NCBI RefSeq assembly: GCF_016650815.1
Contig: NZ_JAEKEZ010000023.1
Span: 1-64,000, forward strand
Direction: 5' to 3'
Source of the DNA: Pseudomonas sp. TH31
GTDB lineage: Bacteria; Pseudomonadota; Gammaproteobacteria; Pseudomonadales; Pseudomonadaceae
Length of the DNA: 64,000 nucleotides
Part shown: positions 20,801 through 27,208 of the stretch, one piece after another
How the letters are laid out: each line of letters begins with the position of its first letter
Position numbering within the stretch: position 1 is the stretch's first letter
Notes under the pieces: generated by a model
What the model saw: the letters and a program-made list of their open reading frames with translations, nothing else
The model's database searches: none
What the model was told of the DNA's origin: nothing
Translations under genes and position numbers: made by a program

Positions 20801-20954
20801 GCTGCGCAAAAGCATCATAGGCATTTTTAAATAGCTCATGAACGGCAGATGGGACACCCGCGATTTGCTGACGCCCCAACATATCAACGGCTCTCGCCCG
20901 CACAGTCATTTGTGCGCGCTGTACTTCGGGATTATTCAAAATTTGATCATCCAT
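17886..20954 (-). CDS. large protein with two GHKL ATPase modules
   Basis: This 1022-residue protein starts with an Hsp90/MutL/MORC-like GHKL ATPase: N-box HELFKNAYDAF (E40, N44), DDGIGM at 68-73 and GEKGIGRLA at 113-121. A long helical middle, roughly residues 480-790, is rich in Glu/Lys and likely coiled coil. The C-terminus is a second, histidine-kinase-like GHKL module: possible H-box QHEFDAV (H803), N-box INVIDNACHW, G1 IRNGGVGID and G2 NGRGMGLAISR. Such a double arrangement next to a receiver protein and a DNA methyltransferase suggests a sensor that couples DNA or phage detection to a phosphorelay. GHKL ATPases are known in predicted restriction-modification operons, but I recognise no named system. 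The gene is A+T-rich. Confidence 0.72.
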   Translation of the reverse strand: MDDQILNNPEVQRAQMTVRARAVDMLGRQQIAGVPSAVHELFKNAYDAFAQRVEVDVLRQQKIFMLRDDGIGMTHHDFINRWLTVGTESKLGTKISTAPWLGDYGKIKRHVLGEKGIGRLAIAVIGPAVLILTRASREDGLHDLVVALVHWGLFEIPGIGLDQVVVPIRTFKGDDFPGKADIDAMIAVVLSSLDGLEPNLTSDSRQKIESDLQMMSFDPSSVYNGLKFRGVCDDVASPLFEGGRHGTHFIIRPYDEILELDLEDDAQLGDGRTSKLQTLLVGFSNTMFPDMASTPIRAFFRDHKGEVFTDLIDDKVFIGPEDFEAADHQVDGEFDEYGKFVGTVKVYDQPKASYTLSYPLKSAIPLQCGPFKIRFGYSQGYAHQSLLDSTSHGLLSAKLAKHGGLYVYRDGIRVLPYGDIEHDFLRIEQRRNKAHKDWFFSFRRMFGAIVLDNVENQALREKAGREGFQENAAFRQFRGVLEFFLMSLAKDYFRKDAPLGNEFNRLRDEMENQNKLLKIREKRVSVRKEKLQHAINQFFVRVEEGDVAKEAEKFRDDLLQKFNLVQAVADPDEMTRELQIVERELRVGLDALRKLNKISRPRGVGLNKEGEADWARYRTICDEIESTVYYPIEGVLQEKLAEILHERGDAIDRRGMLRDGLAFRKGEMEKLVKAERRLARDIVEQSQQDLRFGIETSFQRFRNTVEDALSDFDKTDLKSFDDSSLVTFQSMLQQKLEVAAVKEQDFLSNLRSQLESLSEGVKDGLLPDDLSAALEGQNLSLREDLSDSMYWAQIGMALGVVQHEFDAVAKTVKKGIKDLKPWADKNPALSGLFKGLHSGFAHLEEYLSLFSPLDRRLYRTAMDLSGGEISNYIENVFADRFERHSIIYSATSDFLSGVISAYPSTIYPVLINVIDNACHWVSKEIGEKRWIKLERHKNGIVIRNGGVGIDRRHAEQIFEFGFSEKHNGRGMGLAISRKALRRDELDLILTNPGRENNPAFLLAIKFIEDDDGLFEQGVLGDE

Positions 20955-20980
20955 CAGAGCATCCTTGCGAGGCAGATTAT

Positions 20981-22084
20981 TTAAATTCTCACATCCAAAG
21001 CAGATGCAACAGCAAGATCTTTAAGATGAGACACTATGCGACGAGCCATTTCAACTGGAACCGCGTTTCCGATTTGTCTTGCAACCTGCCCACTGTTCCC
21101 ATAAAAAATGTAGTTTTTGGGGAACGTTTGGAGTAACGCGGCCTCTCGCAAGCTCAATGCTCTATCATCTTCGGGGTGAGCAAATCTACCCCGTGTTAAG
21201 TCAGTGCATCCGGTCGTTAACGTTGGAGCAACCGCGGACCATTCCATTCGGCCATAAACATCTGGAAAGTCGTTATCCTTACCTTTATGACATGCTAACT
21301 GAAGATATTCAGGTAAGGCGCTTCTGCTGCCACCGTCCTTAGGAATATGTTTCAATCGCTCTAACGTAATTGCATGATGTTTTCTGGCCCTGTGAAGTGG
21401 GTCCTGGCTAGCTTCCCCACTCCGCAAAGAAGGTAAAAAACCAATCGCGTCTCTAACAGTTTTAGGTTTCGTGGTAGCAAGTGCAACTCCAAAAGATTTA
21501 ACAATCGCATTATATTTTGAAGCCACCAAGATACATCTCTCACGCCGCTGAGGGACCCCGAGAGTTGCAGCATCTATTTTTAACGGAAGACTTAGTTTAT
21601 ACCCAAGTCTCTTTAATCGTTTCGACAGCAAGTCTAACAATCCAGCATTAACAATCCCCGGGACATTTTCAAAAAAAATCACGGTAGGGTTCAATACGCG
21701 AGCAAACTTTACACACTCAAAAATCAAATCCATTCTAGGATCGCTTTCTGCTTTCTTTCTGTTCTGGCTGCTAAAAGGCTGACAGGGGGCGCACACTACC
21801 AACAGATCGAGTTTCCTTCCATCTAAAGCGACATAGATATCAAGTGGATTGGCCTTTTTTATATCTTCCGATACTAACCTTACTTCAGGATGATTGAGAG
21901 AGTAGGTTTTACAAGCAATCAGATCGCTATCTACGGCGGCCACCACCTCGAAGCCTTCTTGCTTCAATCCAGCAGTTACAGCTCCCGAACCACTGAACAA
22001 ATCTACAGCAAGCCATTTTTTGTTGACAACCTTTGAAATTGTCTCCATCGCACTCATCTCAATATTAACCGCTATCACTGACAC
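20981..22084 (-). CDS. DNA (cytosine-5) methyltransferase
   Basis: This is a C5-cytosine methyltransferase with its motifs in order: I DLFSGSGAVTAG, IV CAPCQPFSSQN (catalytic Cys in PCQ), VI FFENVPG, VIII QRRERCILVA, a target-recognition segment around RMEWSAVAPTLTTGC, IX and X (QIGNAVPVEMA). It methylates a cytosine in an unknown site. It is the first gene of the three-gene operon, 26 bases before the GHKL gene. Three starts are possible: GTG at 22084, ATG at 22057 (MSAMETISK) or ATG at 22048. No restriction endonuclease lies next to it. A+T-rich sequence marks it as acquired. Confidence 0.9.
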   Translation of the reverse strand: MSVIAVNIEMSAMETISKVVNKKWLAVDLFSGSGAVTAGLKQEGFEVVAAVDSDLIACKTYSLNHPEVRLVSEDIKKANPLDIYVALDGRKLDLLVVCAPCQPFSSQNRKKAESDPRMDLIFECVKFARVLNPTVIFFENVPGIVNAGLLDLLSKRLKRLGYKLSLPLKIDAATLGVPQRRERCILVASKYNAIVKSFGVALATTKPKTVRDAIGFLPSLRSGEASQDPLHRARKHHAITLERLKHIPKDGGSRSALPEYLQLACHKGKDNDFPDVYGRMEWSAVAPTLTTGCTDLTRGRFAHPEDDRALSLREAALLQTFPKNYIFYGNSGQVARQIGNAVPVEMARRIVSHLKDLAVASALDVRI

Positions 22085-22413
22085 AGTTTTTAAAAATAAA
22101 AATAATGAAAATTGTATTTCACCAGAATCCGAGGAACTGCGGTGTCTAATTCACACCGTTAACAGCGATTGCAACACGCTTAAGACCTGGCTTTCAGCAG
22201 ATCCAAGGTAGCAGTGATTCCAAATTCAGGTCTACCCACCCCTTGGCGCGACCTCAAAACACGCGTAGGCGATAGCATTATCCTCCTTAAACCCCAGAAT
22301 TCACCATAGTTGAGACGGGGGAGTCACCATAAAATTTCCTGACTGGTACCAGCTCAAAAAACACCGCCCCTTGACCACGCGATTGCTGTTCCCTACGATC
22401 TGAATCTGGTGCC
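22085..22413. other. region between methyltransferase operon and C4-like locus
   Basis: No gene is evident. The part next to the methyltransferase is very A/T-rich (22085-22115) and may hold its promoter. The remainder to 22410 returns to normal base composition and shows no tRNA, integrase or att-like repeat that I can recognise. Confidence 0.4.
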
Positions 22414-22432
22414 TAAGAAACACCTCACACAG
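22414..22432 (+). promoter_or_regulatory. upstream copy of the C4 target (a1/b1-like)
   Basis: TAAGAAA (22414-22420) and CACACAG (22426-22432) repeat the two target segments found before the leader ORF. In phage P1 and P7 the c4 RNA has matching targets both upstream of c4 and at the ant leader. A short GC stem followed by a T run (CCGC/GCGG, about 22441-22467) lies between this site and the C4-like RNA. Confidence 0.55.
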
Positions 22433-22507
22433 CGGACTGACCGCACCCGACAGTAGCGGCTTTTTTGTGCCTACGGTTTCCCCGTGGGCATCAAAAATCT
22501 CTGTTAT

Positions 22508-22582
22508 GCCGGGAGTGGGCTAATACAAGACCCGAAAGGGGAATATGTCCGGCCCTCTGTGTGGGGTTTCTTAACTCCCGGC
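22508..22582 (+). ncRNA. C4-type antisense RNA
   Basis: A 75-base element is closed by a perfect 9-bp stem, GCCGGGAGT (22508-22516) with ACTCCCGGC (22574-22582). Inside are CCC-GAAA-GGG and GGGC/GCCC pairings. Two internal segments are complementary to the RNA just downstream: CCTCTGTGTG (22554-22563) pairs with CACACAGAGG (22607-22616), and TTTCTTA (22567-22573) with TAAGAAA (22592-22598). The first target covers the ribosome site of the leader ORF. Size, closing stem, two antisense arms and position before an antirepressor gene match the c4 RNA of phages P1 and P7, which blocks ant expression. Confidence 0.8.
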
Positions 22583-22591
22583 ACCCAGCCC

Positions 22592-22616
22592 TAAGAAAGC
22601 TGCCATCACACAGAGG
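22592..22616 (+). promoter_or_regulatory. C4 RNA target in the leader (a2/b2-like)
   Basis: TAAGAAA and CACACAGAGG, the exact complements of two C4 arms, lie directly upstream of the leader ORF. The second includes its GAGG ribosome-binding sequence, so pairing would block translation. Confidence 0.7.
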
Positions 22617-22624
22617 TAAAGGAA

Positions 22625-22717
22625 ATGTCTGACATTCCGATCTTCACGATGAAGGTGACTTGCCCTATCCGTCTCTCCAATCGCGCGCTTCCGTCTCAGG
22701 AGGTTCGCCATGCCTGA
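22625..22717 (+). CDS. 30-residue leader ORF, icd-like
   Basis: This short frame, MSDIPIFTMKVTCPIRLSNR then ALPSQEVRHA, ends in a TGA that overlaps the ATG of the antirepressor gene by eight bases. In phage P1 the icd frame lies between c4 and ant, overlaps ant, and its translation is needed for ant expression. The layout here is the same: the antisense target covers the ribosome site of this ORF, and the downstream gene is probably coupled to it. The peptide itself need not have a function. Confidence 0.65.
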   Translation: MSDIPIFTMKVTCPIRLSNRALPSQEVRHA

Positions 22718-23219
22718 ACCGCTCGTTTCAACCCTGTTCCTTCGTCACAGCGTCTGTCTTCATGCCCTTCTGTTGGAGAACCAGGCTTGGTTCTGTGCTC
22801 AGGACCTGGGGCGATTGATGGGTAAACATCTTGACGAACGCATGTCACGCAAACTCGATGCAGATCAGCGGCAGATAATGCTCGTCGAGGCTCACGGTAC
22901 TGCCAAAGAACGACTGATGATCAGCGAGTCCGGCGTCTATGCGTTGCTGGTTTATCACTATTGCCCGGAGTATCGCCTCCTGAGGGAATGGCTGACTCAC
23001 CAGGTGGTTCCGGCGCTACGTGATGCGCGCCCAACGCGGTCAGTTGAACGGCCAACGTTGAGCGTGCTGGACTGGCCGGAGATGTCGCTCTGCATGTTGC
23101 ACTGGCAGGATGAACCGTGGATTCGGTTGCGGGACATGCCTTGCGTGTTGGCGGATGATCCATTCAATCAACGAGGATCCTGGTGGCGTAAGGCGTCACG
23201 AGTGTTGCGAGGGTTTTGA
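22710..23219 (+). CDS. BRO-N domain antirepressor-like protein
   Basis: This 169-residue protein has an N-terminal BRO-N/antirepressor domain: AWFCAQDLGRLMGKHLDERM, then LISESGVYALLVYHYCPEYR and LREWLTHQVVPALRD. The remaining 55 residues are less typical. Such domains bind DNA and occur in phage antirepressors (Ant) and baculovirus BRO proteins. AGGAGG-like sequence lies eight bases before the ATG, inside the leader ORF. Control by the C4-type RNA would keep it silent until relieved. No other phage structural gene is near, so this is a domesticated or remnant immunity module. Confidence 0.85.
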   Translation: MPEPLVSTLFLRHSVCLHALLLENQAWFCAQDLGRLMGKHLDERMSRKLDADQRQIMLVEAHGTAKERLMISESGVYALLVYHYCPEYRLLREWLTHQVVPALRDARPTRSVERPTLSVLDWPEMSLCMLHWQDEPWIRLRDMPCVLADDPFNQRGSWWRKASRVLRGF

Positions 23220-23236
23220 TTGTTCATTGCCGTATG

Positions 23237-23272
23237 AAAATCCGCTGCTTGAATCTCAGGCAGCGGATTTTT
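23237..23272 (+). terminator. terminator of the antirepressor gene
   Basis: AAAATCCGCTGC pairs with GCAGCGGATTTTT around an 11-base loop, 18 bases after the stop. Confidence 0.9.
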
Positions 23273-23296
23273 GAATGGTGTATTCAGTGACGCATT

Positions 23297-23321
23297 CGCG
23301 AGCAGGCTTGCTCCCACAGGG
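23297..23321. repeat. half REP, family B-like, ahead of the HigB-like toxin gene
   Basis: CGCGAGCAGGCTTGCTCCCA is an unpaired family-B arm. It sits where the N-terminal codons of a HigB toxin would be expected. Confidence 0.65.
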
Positions 23322-23373
23322 ATTTTCGGGAATTTTAGTTGCCTCATCGGCTGCGCTCAAATCCATCCTGAAA

Positions 23374-23613
23374 ATGGCACGCCCTAAAGAATTCGCGGAC
23401 CTGCAAAAGCTTTTCGGTACGCACGGTATCGACTTGTTCAAGCCCAGAGCCGCAATGAATTGGGTCGTGATCGACGTAGGCGGCAATAATCTCAGGGTGC
23501 TAGGCGCAGTCAACTACACCCGGCAGAAGTTCTACGTCAAACACATCTACACGCATGCCGATTACGACGTTGCCAACGTCTGGTATGCAAGAAACAAAGG
23601 GGTAAAACGATGA
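23374..23613 (+). CDS. HigB-like RNase toxin, probably N-terminally truncated
   Basis: The C-terminal two thirds of the HigB/RelE-fold mRNA interferase are clear: NWVVIDVGGNNLRVLGAVNY and KFYVKHIYTHADYDVAN. The family normally has about 95-105 residues, and the usual first strand and helix are missing. The ATG at 23374 gives only 79 residues and lacks a good ribosome site. The open frame continues upstream to 23275, but that part is encoded by a REP arm, so I take it as non-native. Its stop overlaps the higA start (ATGA). The toxin may be inactive. Confidence 0.6.
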   Translation: MARPKEFADLQKLFGTHGIDLFKPRAAMNWVVIDVGGNNLRVLGAVNYTRQKFYVKHIYTHADYDVANVWYARNKGVKR

Positions 23614-24248
23614 GCGCCGCCCGGAACGACTTTCAAACCGTGATCGCAACACTTGGCGAGCTGCACGCGACGCTGGAGCGCCTGCGCGGTGAATTTGTGC
23701 ACGGCATCAAGACCCCCGCTGACTATGAGCGTGCGACCGACCTGCTCGATGAGCTCTCCGACGGGCGCGAACTGAGCAAGGTCGAGGAGAAAATCCTCGT
23801 TGAGCTCGAAAACGAAATTCTGGCCTACCAGCGCGACTCCGACCAGTTTCGCGAATCGAATGCCGCTTTTGAGGCGACGTGCACTCCTGTGCAGCTGATC
23901 AAGGATCTGATGGAGACGCTCGGGCTCACCGGTTCGGACCTGCCTGAAATTGGTGATAAAACGGCAGTGTCCAAGGTGCTCAGTGGGGATCGGCCCATCA
24001 GTCACAAGATGGCGTACGCGTTGGCAGAGCGGTTTGCGATGGAACCGGGTGCTTTCGTGTCGGCAGCCCCGGGAAAGGCAGTTTCGATCGAAACCGTTCG
24101 CCCCACGGTCAAGAAAACCTCCGTTTATAAGCGCTTTCGCAATGCCCCTCGGATCGTACGCCCAGGGAAAGAGACCGACACCGGCGAATACAAAATGGTA
24201 GCTTCCAAGGACCGCAGACAGACAGATAAAGCCCCGGCCAAGGGGTAG
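23610..24248 (+). CDS. HigA-like antitoxin with C-terminal extension
   Basis: This 212-residue protein is the partner of the upstream HigB-like toxin, with starts and stops overlapping by four bases. An N-terminal helical part (ADYERATDLLDELSDGRELS, a HigA toxin-contact pattern) is followed by a HTH (IKDLMETLGLTGSDLPEIGD, SKVLSGDRPISHKMAYALA). Most HigA antitoxins end near residue 140. Here about 70 further basic residues follow (VKKTSVYKRFRNAPRIVRPG), which might add nucleic-acid contact. It probably represses its own promoter. If the toxin is truncated, it is an orphan antitoxin. Confidence 0.75.
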   Translation: MSAARNDFQTVIATLGELHATLERLRGEFVHGIKTPADYERATDLLDELSDGRELSKVEEKILVELENEILAYQRDSDQFRESNAAFEATCTPVQLIKDLMETLGLTGSDLPEIGDKTAVSKVLSGDRPISHKMAYALAERFAMEPGAFVSAAPGKAVSIETVRPTVKKTSVYKRFRNAPRIVRPGKETDTGEYKMVASKDRRQTDKAPAKG

Positions 24249-24265
24249 GCCCGCTCCCACAGGGT
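24243..24265. repeat. fragment of a family-B REP
   Basis: GGGTAGGCCCGCTCCCACAG overlaps the last codon and stop of the higA-like gene and lies before the convergent PIN gene. Confidence 0.5.
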
Positions 24266-24303
24266 GTCTGCGGCGGGTTGGAAATATCAGTGTCCCGCGC
24301 GCC

Positions 24304-24690
24304 TTACAACCGTGCCGGAACCACACGCACTCCGTACTTCGGAATAATTCCATCTGCGGTGACCAACTCCAGCCCTTCCGCCTGGGCCTGGGCAATTAAC
24401 ATTCGGTCAAAGGGATCACGATGGATTTCCGGTAACTTGCCCGCCTGCTGTCCGTGGAACAGTGAAATCGGCAGTTTTGTGAAACCCTCGTCTTCAACCA
24501 GCGCCTCAAGATCCTCTGGAGCCTCCAGCATCCCTTTCGCCTGTTTGATCGATATCTCCCAGATCGAAGCGGCGCTTACCAAGACCTGATTACGCGGCTC
24601 CCCTATCATCTGCCGAGCTTCTGCGCCCAGCGCCGGATCATCGGACAGCCACCAAAGAAACGCGTGGGTATCCAACAACAGGCGCCTCAT
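24304..24690 (-). CDS. PIN-domain toxin (VapC family)
   Basis: This 128-residue PIN-domain ribonuclease has acidic residues in RLLLDTHAFLWWLSDD, SAASIWEISIK and HRDPFDRMLIAQA, the usual metal-binding set. The family cuts tRNA or rRNA, or acts in related toxin-antitoxin roles. The ATG overlaps the antitoxin stop by four bases. The pair is convergent with the higBA-like genes. It looks intact. Confidence 0.88.
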   Translation of the reverse strand: MRRLLLDTHAFLWWLSDDPALGAEARQMIGEPRNQVLVSAASIWEISIKQAKGMLEAPEDLEALVEDEGFTKLPISLFHGQQAGKLPEIHRDPFDRMLIAQAQAEGLELVTADGIIPKYGVRVVPARL

Positions 24691-24932
24691 AGGTTGCCCT
24701 CAAATCCATCAATGATGTCATCAGGGGTCTTGTCAAAATCTGCGGACATCCGAATTTTCCCCTTCAACCGCCCAGGCTTACGCGCCCGAGGTGTATCGAC
24801 ATGAGGCAGCAGATCCAGATAAGGCTTGCCAGCCTTGGCAATCACAACCTTGTCGCCATGCCATGCACGTTCGGCAAGTTGAGAGAGTTGGGATTTTGCT
24901 TCGTGCATGTTTACTTGCACCAGTTCATTCAT
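24687..24932 (-). CDS. Phd/YefM-family antitoxin
   Basis: This 81-residue antitoxin starts MNELVQVNMHEAKSQLSQL and contains the Phd-type DNA-binding half (AERAWHGDKVVIAKAGKPYL) and an acidic toxin-binding tail ending DKTPDDIIDGFEGNL. It neutralises the adjacent PIN toxin and represses the operon. The start was chosen for the GGAGGT seven bases upstream; a frame six codons longer has no ribosome site. A palindrome just upstream (24951-24961) is a likely operator. Confidence 0.88.
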   Translation of the reverse strand: MNELVQVNMHEAKSQLSQLAERAWHGDKVVIAKAGKPYLDLLPHVDTPRARKPGRLKGKIRMSADFDKTPDDIIDGFEGNL

Positions 24933-24950
24933 ATTGCACCTCCATAGCAT

Positions 24951-24961
24951 TAGCTAAGCTA
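24951..24961. promoter_or_regulatory. candidate operator of the PIN/Phd pair
   Basis: TAGCTAAGCTA is a perfect palindrome around a central A, 18 bases before the antitoxin start codon. Autorepression by Phd-type antitoxins at such sites is usual. Confidence 0.5.
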
Positions 24962-25087
24962 GACTAAGCCGTATACTTTTTATCAGCAAGGTGTCGAGTT
25001 GACCGTCTGTCAAAAATGGCGTCTCAACGTCACCGCTGCCAAACTCTTTGCTGTGATCACCTGCGCACTGCCCAATATGATCATCTT

Positions 25088-25122
25088 TCACTCCGTACCT
25101 TTTTTGGTACCCTCCTGAGTGA
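25088..25122. promoter_or_regulatory. nested inverted repeats before the broken antitoxin gene
   Basis: GTACC-TTTTTT-GGTAC (25095-25110) lies inside TCACTC (25088-25093) and GAGTGA (25117-25122). It is 21 bases before the start codon, a good place for an autoregulatory operator. Confidence 0.5.
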
Positions 25123-25143
25123 ATCAAATCCGGGACCATCACC

Positions 25144-25434
25144 ATGACCACTGCTGTCGGCTCCAACTTTGACGATTTTCTCGCAGAACAGGGGATGCTC
25201 GAAGAGGTTTCCGCCGCTGTCTTGAAGCGCGTCATTGCTTGGCAAATTGCCCAAGCAATGGCATCTCAGAAAGTCAGCAAAAAGACGCTGGCTCAGCGAA
25301 TGTAAACCAGTCGTACCGCTGTGGATCGCGCGCTGGATCAGAATGACTCTGGAATGACGCTCGCGACGTTGGCGAGTGCCGCACGTGCGCTGGGTCACCG
25401 AGCTGAAGTCAGATTGGTTCCGCAAAACAGTTGA
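25144..25434 (+). pseudogene. XRE-type antitoxin gene with an in-frame stop
   Basis: Read through, the frame encodes about 96 residues: MTTAVGSNFDDFLAEQGMLE, then IAWQIAQAMASQKVSKKTLA and, after the stop, TSRTAVDRALDQNDSGMTLA and an XRE-type end. This is the HTH antitoxin that usually follows a RelE/HigB toxin gene. Codon 54 (25303-25305) is TAA where AAA or another sense codon is expected, inside the HTH. The stop is a substitution, unlike the base deletions seen elsewhere. No toxin gene lies upstream, so this is probably a decayed orphan. Confidence 0.7.
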
Positions 25435-25486
25435 ATGCGCTGGTTCACTATCAGCCGAAAAGCCAGCCTTTGCTGAATCTACGCTC

Positions 25487-25558
25487 TCCTTGCAATTCAC
25501 CCCAGCCCACTTTGCCCTGGTCCGGGCCCGGCCCGGGCGATTCAGGATGGTCTACTGA
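25487..25558 (+). pseudogene. relic of an HTH gene like the one at 32084
   Basis: The short stretch LQFTPAHFALVRARPGR resembles the start of the 32084 protein (FQFTPAHSAQARAMLG) and then stops. It is probably a leftover copy, judged on one short match. Confidence 0.3.
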
Positions 25559-26060
25559 GCTCATAAAAACCTACTACCCCGACTACGCGCTCACCCAAAA
25601 CATGTAAAGCAAGCATGACGTCATTCAGATCACGACCGGTCAACTCAGCGAGCTGCTCGCCGCTTTTTGACAATCCACCTTTAAGGTGACTCAAAATCTC
25701 ATTTTCGAGCCTTTTGTAATCGTCAAGACGGCCCGCCAGATCCTCCTGTCCTTGGTATTTCACGAGCAAATGCCGAGCATTTTGACAATCTGCAGTCTGC
25801 CGATCCCGCTCAAGAGTCAAGATTTTATTTTCAGCAACTAATTGTTGGTACAGGTACTTTTCGTCTTTCCTGTTCAGTCGGAACACCAGGCTCAAAATGA
25901 TTGAGACCGCCGCCAGCGCCAGGAAAAGCACCCATAACGGAACATCACGGGAAAGTAATGCGAGTACGCCTGATGCACCGTCAGGCACGAAGTAAGCAGT
26001 GATCGTTAAAACCGATGACACCAGGGATATGGTGTTGAAGTAAAGCCAGCCGTGCTTCAT
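25542..26060 (-). CDS. membrane protein with coiled coil and winged-helix-like tail
   Basis: The 172-residue product has two hydrophobic segments near the N-terminus (YFNTISLVSSVLTITAYFV and VLFLALAAVSIILSLVF). A charged helix follows (about 65-115) and then a C-terminal part reminiscent of a winged helix (LKGGLSKSGEQLAELTGRDL, LHVLGERVVGVVGFYEL). The start has AAGGAGGA nine bases upstream. I recognise no family. It could be a membrane-anchored regulator. Gaps on both sides hold nothing else evident. Confidence 0.65.
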   Translation of the reverse strand: MKHGWLYFNTISLVSSVLTITAYFVPDGASGVLALLSRDVPLWVLFLALAAVSIILSLVFRLNRKDEKYLYQQLVAENKILTLERDRQTADCQNARHLLVKYQGQEDLAGRLDDYKRLENEILSHLKGGLSKSGEQLAELTGRDLNDVMLALHVLGERVVGVVGFYELSRPS

Positions 26061-26290
26061 TGCGATGGATCCTCCTTGAGACGCGTTGCCGAATTGGCCG
26101 TTGCATTGTTTCCTCTGCAAACGACAATCGCAATGCGTTAAAGAAGAGACGCTGCTGAGTAGCGCATTCTGAGCGGAGAAAATCATCCGGCACGGTGAGC
26201 AGGATGACACTCCACGTAAGCATCAGGAATACCCGCCGCGCCCCGACCATACAGCCCGGCGTTTGTTTACCACGCAGGCGAACGCTGTTG

Positions 26291-27091
26291 TCATGCTTCG
26301 AAAACCAGGCCCCCAACACTGATCAATCCATCACAATCAGACGCGCTGATTTGACACCGATTGCCCAGCATGACGCCTTGGGACAAGATGATGTTTCTTG
26401 CCAGAAATAAACTGAGCGCGCCAGCCGCCACCCCCGTTGCAGCATCCTCCATGCTCTCATCCAGATGATTGAAATTTCGTCCCTCGTACTTATTCAGTTC
26501 GCGGTGCGCGTAGGCATAAACGCCGCTCACGGCTGCCGCCTGCCCCCATTCAACAATCCCGTTCAGTGCCGGACGCAACGCGTATAACGCCTCTGGACTG
26601 ACCATTTCAACCAATAACTTCGGACTACCAATTGACGCTATTGCAGCGGGGGACTTGATCGCCGACTCAGTACAACCGAGCAGTTTTGCAATGACGCAAA
26701 TTGAGGGTACAGACATGTTCACTTGATCAGGTTCGACGCTGATGTGCAGCTCATTTCCTGAGTGAGTAAAGGTCAATAACTGTTTATTCATGGATGTCAG
26801 CACCGACCCGCAATATTCAGCGACATTATGGGTGTGCAAGTAATACGCGGCCGCCAGTGATGCGTGCAGACAGAGCGGACTTCTGGCATGCGGATAATAA
26901 AAATCGAGAACGCACGGCCCGACGCCATCCTCCATTATGTTGATAAACACGCAAGCCTTGGCCTTCTGCGCGGCTGCAAAACGTTGACGCTCAGCTATCG
27001 ACCGTCCGGAGGAAGCCCCTTCAAAAATGACCAACGCTTCATTTCCGCTATTCGGGCCTGTTCCAAAACATCTAAATCGCTTCAAGTGCAT
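26291..27091 (-). CDS. PhzF-like epimerase-fold protein
   Basis: This 266-residue protein has the PhzF/diaminopimelate epimerase-like layout: RCFGTGPNSGNEALVIFE at the start, PLCLHASLAAAYYL for the family's CGHATLA region, and EDAATGVAAGALSLFLA for DPATGSAAGAL near the end. PhzF proper isomerises a phenazine precursor; most relatives have unknown substrates. The usual Cys-Gly in the CGHA motif is Cys-Leu here, so the function may differ. No phenazine genes are nearby. The ATG at 27091 has no strong ribosome site. Confidence 0.75.
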   Translation of the reverse strand: MHLKRFRCFGTGPNSGNEALVIFEGASSGRSIAERQRFAAAQKAKACVFINIMEDGVGPCVLDFYYPHARSPLCLHASLAAAYYLHTHNVAEYCGSVLTSMNKQLLTFTHSGNELHISVEPDQVNMSVPSICVIAKLLGCTESAIKSPAAIASIGSPKLLVEMVSPEALYALRPALNGIVEWGQAAAVSGVYAYAHRELNKYEGRNFNHLDESMEDAATGVAAGALSLFLARNIILSQGVMLGNRCQISASDCDGLISVGGLVFEA

Positions 27092-27208
27092 TTTGTAGAT
27101 TCACACGTGGTTGGTCATGAGTATTCAGTGTAAGGGGTGCGCCCAATACGCGGACACCATCGTCCTTAATACTGGAGTTCTGACGGTGACGTGGCCGGCC
27201 CCTTACGT

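Noticed and set aside
22140..22400. Possible integrase or tRNA attachment site next to the methyltransferase operon
   Set aside because: No tRNA fold, integrase frame or direct repeat could be found on either side of the island.
23275..23373. Upstream in-frame extension of the HigB-like gene
   Set aside because: It is made of REP sequence and lacks a ribosome site, so it is unlikely to be native coding sequence.
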